Position numbers and translations under genes: made by a program. A stretch of DNA of 53,324 nt from Acidimicrobiia bacterium (lineage in GTDB: Bacteria; Actinomycetota; Acidimicrobiia; Acidimicrobiales; SZUA-35): positions 1 to 53,324 of the forward strand of contig JAOTVU010000009.1 of NCBI GenBank assembly GCA_029863385.1. Direction: 5' to 3'. How positions within the stretch are numbered: the stretch's first letter is position 1; every line of letters begins with the position of its first letter. The notes below the pieces were generated by a model. It searched no databases. It was not told the origin of the DNA and saw nothing but the letters and a program-made list of their open reading frames with translations. Positions 33,443 through 41,897 of the stretch are shown here, piece by piece.

Positions 33443-34338
33443 GAATCGGGAGTGAGGAAGTTGCGAGCAAGTCTGACGAGTTCGTGGGGCTCGTCGGCGT
33501 ACATCGACCACAGGATCTCCTGCATATTCCAGCCGAGCGCCTTGGCCCTGTTCCGTTTCCTCCGGTCACGCTCCACCGCCTCGCGGGCGAAGTGGAACGC
33601 CAAACCGTCGAGCTCCCAACATTTCTTGAGCGATGGCCAGGCCAGGTCGACCTGCAGCACCAGGTTGCCGTCGTCGTCGAGGATCGGATACTCGAGCTCG
33701 GCAGGCGGCAGCCCTGCGTCCTCCAGGAGATTGACGACGACGCGGCTGAAGTCCGACAGCGGAACGGTGGCGTCGTTGATGCGGCGCTCGACGACCACAC
33801 GAAGGTTTCCGCAGCCGTTACGCCCCGACCGGGAGTGGCGTTCGAGACACAGCACCAACTCGGGCCAAGTCGTCAGCCGTTGGCGAATCGCCGACTCTGC
33901 CAGCCGCTCAACGGTGCGGGACCCGGCAACGGCACCGCAGTCCAAGACCGTGCGCTCGATTCCGGTACAGGGGATACCACGACGCACGGTTCGGTCGATC
34001 CGATCCCACTGGGTTGATCCGTGGATCCGCACGGCGTTCCGGCGCGCCCGGCGTTCCTCGGGCACGGTGAGCTCGACTGGCGGACGACGGTACAGCTCCA
34101 GGTTCCACAGGGCGGCCGCGCATCGATGTGAGGCGACACCGTCCGTCGACAGGACTGCAGCCAGGAGGCGACTCTCCCACGTCGGCTTGATCGCACTGTG
34201 GCGGTACACGCCAGGATGCGGCTCGACCCATTCGCCGCTGTCGACCCGATAGCGGATCTGTCCCGGTCGGAGGGCAGTCCGAGCCTGCTCACGGGTGATG
34301 AGACCGTGCTGGTCTCGAAGGATGCTGTTGACCTTCAT
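33436..34338 (-). CDS. AbiEi-like N-terminus with DUF559 (Vsr-like) C-terminus
   Basis: A 300-residue protein. The N-terminal part ('QHGLITREQARTA' to 'GVYRHSAIKPTWESRLLAAVLSTDGVASHRCAAALWNL') is a winged-helix AbiEi-antitoxin-like region. The C-terminal ~100 residues ('LVLQVDLAWPSLKKCWELDGLAFHF', 'RDRRKRNRAKALGWNMQEILWSMYAD') are the DUF559/Vsr-like nuclease fold: an Asp in the 'QVDLAWP' strand, 'ELDG', then a basic helix. Such stand-alone genes are common in actinobacteria and their role is unclear; no AbiEii toxin gene is adjacent. It is bracketed by two copies of the TTCCTGA/GCGCATAGTGCGC element, suggesting a small mobile or selfish unit. Confidence 0.82.
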   Translation of the reverse strand: MKVNSILRDQHGLITREQARTALRPGQIRYRVDSGEWVEPHPGVYRHSAIKPTWESRLLAAVLSTDGVASHRCAAALWNLELYRRPPVELTVPEERRARRNAVRIHGSTQWDRIDRTVRRGIPCTGIERTVLDCGAVAGSRTVERLAESAIRQRLTTWPELVLCLERHSRSGRNGCGNLRVVVERRINDATVPLSDFSRVVVNLLEDAGLPPAELEYPILDDDGNLVLQVDLAWPSLKKCWELDGLAFHFAREAVERDRRKRNRAKALGWNMQEILWSMYADEPHELVRLARNFLTPDSS

Positions 34339-34431
34339 GCCGTCTTCCCTTGATTGGAGCCAGATTGACCGGGGAAGATCGTCGGTCGAGTATGCCGGAA
34401 TGGGCGGACCAGCTCCACCGGACCTCGGTTC

Positions 34432-34472
34432 TTCCTGAAAAATCCGCGCATAGTGCGCGCTTGGTTCAGGAA
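34432..34472. repeat. Nested palindromic element, copy 2
   Basis: Same layout as the copy at 33402-33442: TTCCTGA (34432-34438), GCGCATAGTGCGC (34446-34458), TCAGGAA (34466-34472), again with two 7-nt spacers. The right arm overlaps the stop codon of the indolepyruvate oxidoreductase gene. AACTTTTCCTGA to the left of copy 1 is the reverse complement of TCAGGAAAAGTT to the right of copy 2, so the outer ends form inverted repeats. Confidence 0.88.
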
Positions 34473-37400
34473 AAGTTGTGGGTGAGGGTGGTGGCGAGGT
34501 GGTCGCGGAATTCGGCCACCCGGCGGAGTTTGAGGTCCTCGTAGCCCCGCACGATGTCGGGGAGCTGGGCCAGAGCGGTGGCGGCGTCGAGGTTCGACGA
34601 CGACAGCCGGTCGATGACCTGGTCGAGCGCCGAGCGGTACTCGTCGATCAGGGAACGTTCGATGCGGCGCATCTCCATCCGGCCGAACGGATCCATCCGG
34701 GTGCTCCGCAGCCGTTTGCCGGCGGCGAGGGTCTTCAGCATCGGTGTGGCCCACGGGCCGAGCGGGATCTTGTCATCGAGGCCGAGCGCCTTCAGCATGG
34801 GCGGATGAAGATGCCAGCTCACCTCGGCGTCGGGGCCACCCACCGCCTCGGCCGCCGCCCTACCCTCGGGCCCGAGCAGGAGCCGGGCCACCTCGTATTC
34901 GTCCTTGTACGCCATCAGCTTGTGCAGATTCCGGGCCACGGCGGTGGTGAACGGCAGGGGAACCTCGGCCGCCCGTCCGTCGATGCTGTCGGCCCGGACT
35001 GAACGCTCGGCGGCCAACGCCTCTGCGACGGTCGACAGGAACGACGCGGCGTAGGCGCGATCCTGGTAGGCGACGAGGTCGGCGGCCAGCATCGACAGCA
35101 GCTCGTCGACGTCCGCCGGCACCGACCACGAGTCGATCGTGGATCGCAGCGAGCGGGGCAGCTCGGGCACCGCCACCCGCATCGGGGCCTGCGACACCTC
35201 ACCGAAGCCGGCGGCGGCCAGTTGCTCGACGGTCGACCGGTCGTGGGCCCACCGCCGTCCCCAATCGAGCGCGGCCAGGTTGGCGTCGACCGCCACGCCG
35301 TTCAAATCGATGGCCTGCTCGACGCTCTCCACCGAGACCGGGATCGTGCCGAGCTGCAGGGCCACGCCGACCATCAAGATGTTGGCGGCGGCCGCCGAGC
35401 CCGTCAACGAGGAGGCCAGCGCAACCGAGTCGAGCGAATGCGAGTGGCCCGCCACTCCGTTGCCGTCGCCATCGCCGTCGCTGCCGGCGATGGTGGCCAG
35501 CCGTTGCTCCAGCTCCGTGGTGGGGTAGGCGATGTCGGGGTGCGACACCATACGCCCGGTCGGCGTGCGCCGGGTCGACACGATCACCGTCGACCGGCCC
35601 CGGTCGGCGGCGGCCACCGGCCCGTCGGCCAGAGCCACCATGGCGTCGAACCCGAGGATCACGTCGGCCTGGCGTTCGCCCACCAGGTTGGAGGCGATCG
35701 TGCCGGGGCGGGCGAGGACGATGTCGCTCACGACCGGCCCGGCCTTCTGGCTGAGCCCGGTCTGGTCGAGGCCACGAACCTCCCAGCCGTCGAACATGGC
35801 GGCCGTCGACAGGATCTGGGCCACGGTGACCACACCGGTGCCGCCGATACCGGCCAGACGGATTCGCACCTGGTCGAGACCATCGGGCACAACGGGATCC
35901 GGCACCGAGCCGTCGGCGGCCACCCCGCCCCACCCGTCGGCGACCGAATCACCGGACTCGCCCTCGCCGACCTCGACGGTCATGAACGCCGGACAGTCGC
36001 CCCGCAGGCAGCTCTCGTCGAAGTTGCACGATGCCTGATCGATCGTGGTCTTGCGTCCGAACGGTGTGTCGATCGGTTGCACGGACAGGCAGTTCGAGAC
36101 GTCGCCGCAGTCGCCGCAACCCTCGCAGATCCGGTGGTTGATCACGACCCGACGGGTCGGCATCGTCAGGCGGCCCCGTTTCCGGGCCCGCCGCAACTCG
36201 GCGGCACAGGCCTGGTCGTGGATCAGCACCGTCACCCCGGGTGTCGACCGCAGATCCTCCTGCACCGCCACGATGTCGGCCCGGTCGTGTACCTCCACCC
36301 CGGACGGCAGCTCGATCCCACCCCGGCCCCGGTACCGGCCGACGTCGTCGGTGGTCACCGCCACCTTGGCCACCCCGTAGCCGAGCAGCACCTGCACCAG
36401 ATCCGGCATCGAGAGCTGGTTCACCGCGTCCTGCCCGCCGGTCATGGCCACCGTGCCGTTGTAGAGGATCTTGAACGTCATGTTCATTCCCGCGCCGATG
36501 CAGTACTGCAACGCCAGCTGCGCCGAGTGGAAGAACGTGCCGTCGCCGTAGTTCTGGAACAGGTGGTCGGTTTCGACGAAGGGCGCCATCCCGATCCACT
36601 GCGCCCCCTCGCCGCCCATGGCGGTGATGCCGATCGACTCGCCGACCCGCTCTTCGTCCATCAGGAGCGTCATGCCGTGACAGCCCGTGCCTGCGCCGAC
36701 GAGCGACTCGTCGGGCACCTTGGTCCCCCAGTTGTGGGGGCAGCCGGAGCAGAAGAACGGTGTGCGGTTGACCGACAGCGGTATGAGTTTGCGCTCACCG
36801 GCGGGAGCGTTCTCGGTGGCCGAGCCCGAGCCGTCGAGCCGGGCCAGGCGATCACCCAGGCGTACGGCCAGCCGTTCGCGCAGGCCGCCGATGATGGCGT
36901 CGGCGTCGAGGCGGCCCCACGACTTCATCAGCACCCGGCCGTCCTCGTGGTGTTTGCCGAGGATCCGGGGGCAGTTGCCGCCGCCGTAGAGGGCGTCCTT
37001 GATGAGCCACTCGAGCGTCGGGTTCTTCTCCTCGATGACCAGGATCTCGTCGAGGCCGCGGGCGAAGTGGCGGACTTTGTCGGCGTTGAACGGCACGGGC
37101 ATCCGCAACTGGAGCAGCCGGATCCCGGCGGCCTCGATGTCGTGTTCCGATGAGAGGCCGAGCCGCCGCAGCGCGTCGAGCACCTCGTAGTACGTGAAGC
37201 CCGTGGCGACGAGTCCGATCCAGGCGCCGGTCGGATCGACGGTGATCCGGTTGAGATCGTTGAGTGCGGCGTAGGACTCGGCCAGCGGCAGGCGGATCTC
37301 ACGGAACTGGCGCTCGACCTCGAGCATCCGGCGACCGAGGAACATCGCCGACGGGTTGTTGCGCCACGGTTGCCCGTCGACGTCGATCGTGGGCAAGGCC

Positions 37401-38092
37401 GGCGGCGTTGACAGTGCCGGGAGATCGACGGTGCCCGAGCCGTCGGCGATCGGGGTGACGATCTTCATCGACGTCCACAGCCCCGACGCCCGTGACAAGG
37501 CGACGGCGTGAAGCCCCAGCTCCAGGCATTCGGCGACCGTGCCCGGGTAGAGGATCGGCATGTGGAGATCGACGAGGCTGGCATCGGAGGACGACGGCAT
37601 CGTCGACGACTTGCAGTCGGGGTCGTCGCCGACGAGGACCACCGCCCCGCCCATCGGCGATGACCCGGCGAACACGCCGTGGCGGAGGGCGTCACCGGCC
37701 CGATCGAGCCCGGGGGCCTTGCCGTACCAGAACCCGACGACTCCCTCGTAGCGGGCGTCGGGCCGGGTGGCGGCGAGCTGTGAGCCCATGACCGAGGTGG
37801 CGCCCAGCTCCTCGTTGACGGCCGGCTGGTGCACGAACGGCAGCTCCGGAACCAGGCGGGTGGCCCGGCTCATCTCGATGTCGAGTCCGCCGAGCGGGGA
37901 GCCCGGATAGCCGCTGGCGAACGCCGCGGTCTTGTGTCCGGCGGCGGCGTCGATCCGCAGCTGGTCGAGGGGGAGGCGAGCGAGGGCCTGCACCCCGGTC
38001 AACAACACCCGCCCTTCGGTGGCTCGGTAGCGATCGTCGAGCCGGTAGGCCCGAGTGTCCTGAACACCCGAGCGATTGACGGTGTCGGTCAT
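34466..38092 (-). CDS. Indolepyruvate ferredoxin oxidoreductase, fused alpha-beta-gamma type
   Basis: A 1208-residue 2-oxoacid:ferredoxin oxidoreductase that decarboxylates aryl pyruvates to acyl-CoA with thiamine pyrophosphate. The order is: N-terminal pyrimidine-binding and transketolase-C-like domains; a TPP-binding domain with 'GCPHNWGTKVP', 'GAGTGCHGMTLLM' and 'GGEGAQWIGMAPF'; a ferredoxin region with two cysteine clusters at about 650-705 ('RICEGCGDCGDVSNC' and 'CNFDESCLRGDCPAF'); and a gamma domain ('IRLAGIGGTGVVTVAQIL', 'GLDQTGLSQKAGPV'). The C-terminal ~200 residues are the extension found in fused enzymes. The start is ATG 38092; ATG 38122 with GGGGAG upstream is an alternative. It lies downstream of soxG on the same strand and may share its transcript. 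Confidence 0.9.
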   Translation of the reverse strand: MTDTVNRSGVQDTRAYRLDDRYRATEGRVLLTGVQALARLPLDQLRIDAAAGHKTAAFASGYPGSPLGGLDIEMSRATRLVPELPFVHQPAVNEELGATSVMGSQLAATRPDARYEGVVGFWYGKAPGLDRAGDALRHGVFAGSSPMGGAVVLVGDDPDCKSSTMPSSSDASLVDLHMPILYPGTVAECLELGLHAVALSRASGLWTSMKIVTPIADGSGTVDLPALSTPPALPTIDVDGQPWRNNPSAMFLGRRMLEVERQFREIRLPLAESYAALNDLNRITVDPTGAWIGLVATGFTYYEVLDALRRLGLSSEHDIEAAGIRLLQLRMPVPFNADKVRHFARGLDEILVIEEKNPTLEWLIKDALYGGGNCPRILGKHHEDGRVLMKSWGRLDADAIIGGLRERLAVRLGDRLARLDGSGSATENAPAGERKLIPLSVNRTPFFCSGCPHNWGTKVPDESLVGAGTGCHGMTLLMDEERVGESIGITAMGGEGAQWIGMAPFVETDHLFQNYGDGTFFHSAQLALQYCIGAGMNMTFKILYNGTVAMTGGQDAVNQLSMPDLVQVLLGYGVAKVAVTTDDVGRYRGRGGIELPSGVEVHDRADIVAVQEDLRSTPGVTVLIHDQACAAELRRARKRGRLTMPTRRVVINHRICEGCGDCGDVSNCLSVQPIDTPFGRKTTIDQASCNFDESCLRGDCPAFMTVEVGEGESGDSVADGWGGVAADGSVPDPVVPDGLDQVRIRLAGIGGTGVVTVAQILSTAAMFDGWEVRGLDQTGLSQKAGPVVSDIVLARPGTIASNLVGERQADVILGFDAMVALADGPVAAADRGRSTVIVSTRRTPTGRMVSHPDIAYPTTELEQRLATIAGSDGDGDGNGVAGHSHSLDSVALASSLTGSAAAANILMVGVALQLGTIPVSVESVEQAIDLNGVAVDANLAALDWGRRWAHDRSTVEQLAAAGFGEVSQAPMRVAVPELPRSLRSTIDSWSVPADVDELLSMLAADLVAYQDRAYAASFLSTVAEALAAERSVRADSIDGRAAEVPLPFTTAVARNLHKLMAYKDEYEVARLLLGPEGRAAAEAVGGPDAEVSWHLHPPMLKALGLDDKIPLGPWATPMLKTLAAGKRLRSTRMDPFGRMEMRRIERSLIDEYRSALDQVIDRLSSSNLDAATALAQLPDIVRGYEDLKLRRVAEFRDHLATTLTHNFS

Positions 38093-38172
38093 GTTCCCAG
38101 TGTCTACGTCGGTGGACCACATGACAACCAGCTCCCCTAGGCGGGTCGGTGGGGGTTCGGGGGCCGGGTCCG

Positions 38173-38718
38173 TCAGCCGAACTCGGCTGCTGCGTCGATC
38201 AGTGCGTCGTAGAGGTACTGGCCGTAGGAGCGGTCGGCCAGGAGCCAGTACCGCACCGACGCGCCGTCGTGGCGGATCACATCGCAGACCACCTTGGCCA
38301 CCGAGGCCGAGGTGACGGCGCCGTCGGGCATCATCTCGTCGGACCAGTCGAGGCTGCACACCTTCTCGAGCGCCGACGCAGCGGCCGGGCCCGCCACCTG
38401 GATCAGAACTCGACCGTGGCTGATGTCGACGACGTGAGCCGACGAGGCGGTGGGCTGCCCGACAGCGCCCCGGCAGGCGTCGGCCGGTCCGATCACCGTC
38501 CACTCCCCGGGCCTCGTGCCGCAGACAACGGCCTCGCCGGCCGGCTCGCCCGCCCCGAACGGCGGAGCCAACCCGTCCGGGCGGGTGGGGGTCGTCTTGA
38601 CGACGAGCTTGGTCAGATGACTGAGGTCGGTGATCGTCACGGCACCCCCGGATGAACCCTCGACGGGATTCGTGACGGAGCTGGCGAACACCGGCGGGTT
38701 GGGAGAGCGGTCAGACAC
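38173..38718 (-). CDS. soxG: Sarcosine oxidase, gamma subunit
   Basis: A 181-residue small subunit of heterotetrameric sarcosine oxidase, folded like part of a folate-binding GcvT domain ('HVVDISHGRVLIQVAGPAAASALEKVCSLDW', 'ASVAKVVCDVIRHDG', 'RYWLLADRSYGQYLYDAL'). It is the last gene of soxB-D-A-G. Its GTG start overlaps the 3' end of soxA by 8 nt. Confidence 0.87.
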   Translation of the reverse strand: MSDRSPNPPVFASSVTNPVEGSSGGAVTITDLSHLTKLVVKTTPTRPDGLAPPFGAGEPAGEAVVCGTRPGEWTVIGPADACRGAVGQPTASSAHVVDISHGRVLIQVAGPAAASALEKVCSLDWSDEMMPDGAVTSASVAKVVCDVIRHDGASVRYWLLADRSYGQYLYDALIDAAAEFG

Positions 38719-41587
38719 GGAGACGGGCTCCTTCCGGGTCGAAATGGGCGTGATGGGCCATCACCGTGGCCGTCGTTCGGGTCCCGTCGGTCAACACGAC
38801 CGTGAGAACCGTTCCCGCAGCCGTCGCCTCGGGCAGCACCTGACCGAGGCAGATCGACCGCTCAAGGGTGGGGGAGAACCGAGACGAGGTGATACGACCA
38901 ACGATCTCGTTGGTGCCGGCTCGCACGACCTGGCAGGCCTCGGCCGGGACCAGGTTCGGATCGGTCGGCTGGATCGCCACGATCCTCGGCACCGCCGGTC
39001 CGACAGCACCGTCAGCGTCGCCGCCGTCGAGCGCCCAAGCCAGCTCCGGCTTCCCGGCGAAGTCGTCCTTGTCGAGTCTTATCAGCGCCTCCAGGCCGGT
39101 CGACGGCATCCGGGTCAGCCCGTCGGTGTCCTGCCCGACGATGAAGTGCCCCTTCTCCAGGCGCATGATCCGTTGGGCTTCGAGTCCGAACGGTGCGACC
39201 CCGAGATCGGCGCCCCGATCGAGCAGAGCCTCCCAGACCGTCAGCCCGTGACCGGCGGGCACGTGCAGCTCGTAGCTCAGTTCGCCGGTGAACCCGATCC
39301 GCCACATGATGCTGCCGTCGACGCCGGCCACCGAGCCCAGCCGCACGTTCATGTAGCCGAACGCATCGGGCGACAGATCGACGTCGGTCAACCGACCCAG
39401 CAACTCCCGACTACGGGGCCCGGCCACATTGATCGACGTGAACGCCGTGGTGACCGGTGTGATCACCACGTCCCACTCCGGGTGCAACGTCTGCAACCAG
39501 TTCTCCGCCCACTCCCACACCGTGCCCTCCCCCGACGAGGTCGTGGTCATGAGGTAGCGGTCGTCACCGAGGCGTCCGGTCACGCCGTCGTCCATCACCA
39601 CACCGTCCTCGGCGCACATCACCCCGTAACGCACGCCGCCGACCGGCAGTTGCATCCATTTGTTGGTGTAGAGCAGGTTCAGCAGCCGAGGTACATCGGC
39701 GCCTCGCAGGTCGAGTTTTCCGAGCGGGGTCACGTCGATGATGCCGACGTTGGTCCGCACATTGAGAACCTCGGCCGCCGGGTCGCCGTAGTGTTCGGGC
39801 CGGATCCACTGCCCGGCGAGAATGGGTGTCATGCCGTTGGCCTCGTGCCAGGCGTGGATCGACGACACCCGGGTCGGCTCGAACACCCGACCACCGAGCG
39901 CGCCCAGGGTGATGGGGGCGAACGGGGGCCGCCACACCGTGGTCCCGACCTCGCCGATCGACTCGCCCCGGGCCTCGGCCAGCACGGCGACGGTGTTGAC
40001 CGTCTCCAGCTTTCCCTGCTCGGGGCCCATGGTCGAGGTGGTGAAGCGCTTGATCAACTCGACCGAGTCGTAGCCCTCGGCCGCCGCCGCCACCAGGTCC
40101 TTTGAGTTCACGTCCTCGGAGTAGTCGACGATGCCGTGGCTCGCCGATCGGAAGAGCGGCGGGTGCGGGGCGGGATGCAGCACGGGCCGGTCGTCGGCCG
40201 GCGGCTCCGGGATCGGTTCGGACGGCGGCCTGGCCCGGGCGGTGGCTGCCTGCAGCGTGGCCTTGACGATGGCGGCGCGGCGGGCGGCCAGCTCCCCGGT
40301 CGCCCGTCCGTGGGCCACCAGCTCGTCGAGGGAGCCGTCGCCGACGAGACCGCCGGTGGCCAGCACCGTGTCGGGGAGGCGACCGCCGGGCACGAACCGG
40401 GCCGCCGCCTCGTCGTAGACGGGCCGGTCGCCGGCCATGTTCAGCAGAGACGTCGGGGCGGTCCAGCCGATGGCGGTGACCAGCAGATCGGCATCGACGG
40501 TGGTCCCGTCGGCCAGCTCGACGGCCTCGACCCGTTTCGGTGAACCGTGGGTGGCGACGACGGTTTCGCCGATTCGAGCGTCGACCACCCGGACGACCTG
40601 CACCCCCGCCGATTCGAGGCTCCGCACCGCAGCGTCGCCGGAGGTGTTGCCGGACAGGACCACGGCCCGGTCGCCGGGCTTGATCGAGTACAGCTCGATG
40701 AGGCGACGGGCCGCGCCCGACAGCATCACACCGGGTCGATCGTTACCGCCGAACACGTACGGCCGCTCGATCAGGCCGGGGGCGACCACCAGGACCTTGG
40801 CCCGAGCTTTGATCAGCCGCTCGACTGCGACGGGATGGGAGCGCTGGACGATGGCGGTCCAGTTGTCGTCGTAGCGGCCGGTGACGGTGGAGTCGAGCAA
40901 CACCTCGATGGCGGGGTGGTCGGTGACCGCACTGACGAGCTCGGCGGCCGCAGCCCGATCGCCGCCGCCGCCGATGAGCAGGTGACCACCCAGCCGGTGG
41001 TCGTGCTCGACCAGCATCACCCGGGCTCCGGTGTCGGCCGCAGCGAGGGCGGCGGCGAGACCGGCCGGACCGCCGCCCGCCACCACCACGTCGGGGTGGG
41101 CGTAGCGTTTGTCGTAGTAGCCGTGCGGGGTGTCGAGATCGACGGTCCCGCCGGGGGCGAACGTGGCCAGGACCCTCTCGTAGGCCGGCCACAGGCGGGC
41201 CGGCTTCATGAACGTCTTGTAGTAGAAGCCGGCGGTGAGGAACCGCGACACGGCATTGTTGGCCGCCCGCACGTCGAAGTCGAGCGATGGCCAGGCGTTC
41301 TGGGCCGATACCGCCATGCCGTGGTCAACCAGGCGGTGGGCGGCCCGAACGTTGGGCTCGTCGCCGACCTGCAGCCGACAGTTCGGGTCCCAGTAGTCGG
41401 CGGTCAGGATGCCCCGCGGTCGGTGGTACTTCATCGACCGGGAGAAGATCCGCTCCCCGGCGCCGGCCAGGGCCGACACGATGGTGTCGCGCCGGTACCC
41501 GGTGACCTCGGCACCGTTCCAGGTGAAGCGAACCGGCTCGTTCCGATCGATCACCTCGCCGGCCCGAGGCGGGAGCCGCCGGCTCAT
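38711..41587 (-). CDS. soxA: Sarcosine oxidase, alpha subunit
   Basis: A 958-residue large subunit. The N-terminal Fer2_4-like domain (to ~100) has 'MKYHRPRGILTADYWDPNCRLQVGDEPN'. An NAD/FAD pyridine-nucleotide-disulfide-type domain follows with 'VVVAGGGPAGLAAALAAAD' (about 164-182). From about residue 560 to the end is an aminomethyltransferase GcvT-like, tetrahydrofolate-binding domain ('GIIDVTPLGKLDLRG', 'RIGFTGELSYELHVP', 'GLEAQRIMRLEKGHFIVGQDTDG'). The enzyme oxidises sarcosine to glycine, H2O2 and 5,10-methylene-THF. Its ATG overlaps the soxD stop (ATGA). Confidence 0.93.
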   Translation of the reverse strand: MSRRLPPRAGEVIDRNEPVRFTWNGAEVTGYRRDTIVSALAGAGERIFSRSMKYHRPRGILTADYWDPNCRLQVGDEPNVRAAHRLVDHGMAVSAQNAWPSLDFDVRAANNAVSRFLTAGFYYKTFMKPARLWPAYERVLATFAPGGTVDLDTPHGYYDKRYAHPDVVVAGGGPAGLAAALAAADTGARVMLVEHDHRLGGHLLIGGGGDRAAAAELVSAVTDHPAIEVLLDSTVTGRYDDNWTAIVQRSHPVAVERLIKARAKVLVVAPGLIERPYVFGGNDRPGVMLSGAARRLIELYSIKPGDRAVVLSGNTSGDAAVRSLESAGVQVVRVVDARIGETVVATHGSPKRVEAVELADGTTVDADLLVTAIGWTAPTSLLNMAGDRPVYDEAAARFVPGGRLPDTVLATGGLVGDGSLDELVAHGRATGELAARRAAIVKATLQAATARARPPSEPIPEPPADDRPVLHPAPHPPLFRSASHGIVDYSEDVNSKDLVAAAAEGYDSVELIKRFTTSTMGPEQGKLETVNTVAVLAEARGESIGEVGTTVWRPPFAPITLGALGGRVFEPTRVSSIHAWHEANGMTPILAGQWIRPEHYGDPAAEVLNVRTNVGIIDVTPLGKLDLRGADVPRLLNLLYTNKWMQLPVGGVRYGVMCAEDGVVMDDGVTGRLGDDRYLMTTTSSGEGTVWEWAENWLQTLHPEWDVVITPVTTAFTSINVAGPRSRELLGRLTDVDLSPDAFGYMNVRLGSVAGVDGSIMWRIGFTGELSYELHVPAGHGLTVWEALLDRGADLGVAPFGLEAQRIMRLEKGHFIVGQDTDGLTRMPSTGLEALIRLDKDDFAGKPELAWALDGGDADGAVGPAVPRIVAIQPTDPNLVPAEACQVVRAGTNEIVGRITSSRFSPTLERSICLGQVLPEATAAGTVLTVVLTDGTRTTATVMAHHAHFDPEGARLRV

Positions 41588-41853
41588 GATCGTTCGCCCT
41601 TGGCGAACGGTAGTGGCGACTGGCGGAACTCGTTGGTCACCGTGTGGCGCTCCAGGGTGAAGTAGCGGCGACAGCCGGAGCGGCAGTACCACGTCTCGGT
41701 CAGCCAGCCCGCCGGGTTGTCGCGGAGATAGAGGTAGCTACGCCAGGCGTCGGGATCGGCGGAGGAGGGATCCGGGCGCACGGTGGTCTCGCCCAGGTAG
41801 CGCAGGTCGGCGGCGTTGCGGGGCCCGCAGTGGGGGCACGGTACGAGCAGCAT
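41584..41853 (-). CDS. soxD: Sarcosine oxidase, delta subunit
   Basis: An 89-residue zinc-binding subunit. Ligand cysteines are in 'VPCPHCGPRN' at the N-terminus and 'WYCRSGCRRYF' in the middle; 'RSYLYLRDNPAGWLTETW' is the typical core. ATG 41853 begins directly at the family N-terminus, although the frame is open further upstream inside soxB. The stop overlaps the soxA start. Confidence 0.92.
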   Translation of the reverse strand: MLLVPCPHCGPRNAADLRYLGETTVRPDPSSADPDAWRSYLYLRDNPAGWLTETWYCRSGCRRYFTLERHTVTNEFRQSPLPFAKGERS

Positions 41854-41897
41854 GTGGAGTTGCGTCCTTTCGAGGCGAGCCCGGTGTCGATTTCGGA

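Noticed and set aside
33436..34338. Complete type IV AbiE toxin-antitoxin pair
   Set aside because: No AbiEii nucleotidyltransferase gene is adjacent; the C-terminal DUF559 domain indicates a different, stand-alone protein.
38093..38503. N-terminal extension of the indolepyruvate oxidoreductase
   Set aside because: It overlaps soxG in another frame and has no family similarity or membrane/signal character; ATG 38092 fits the family start.
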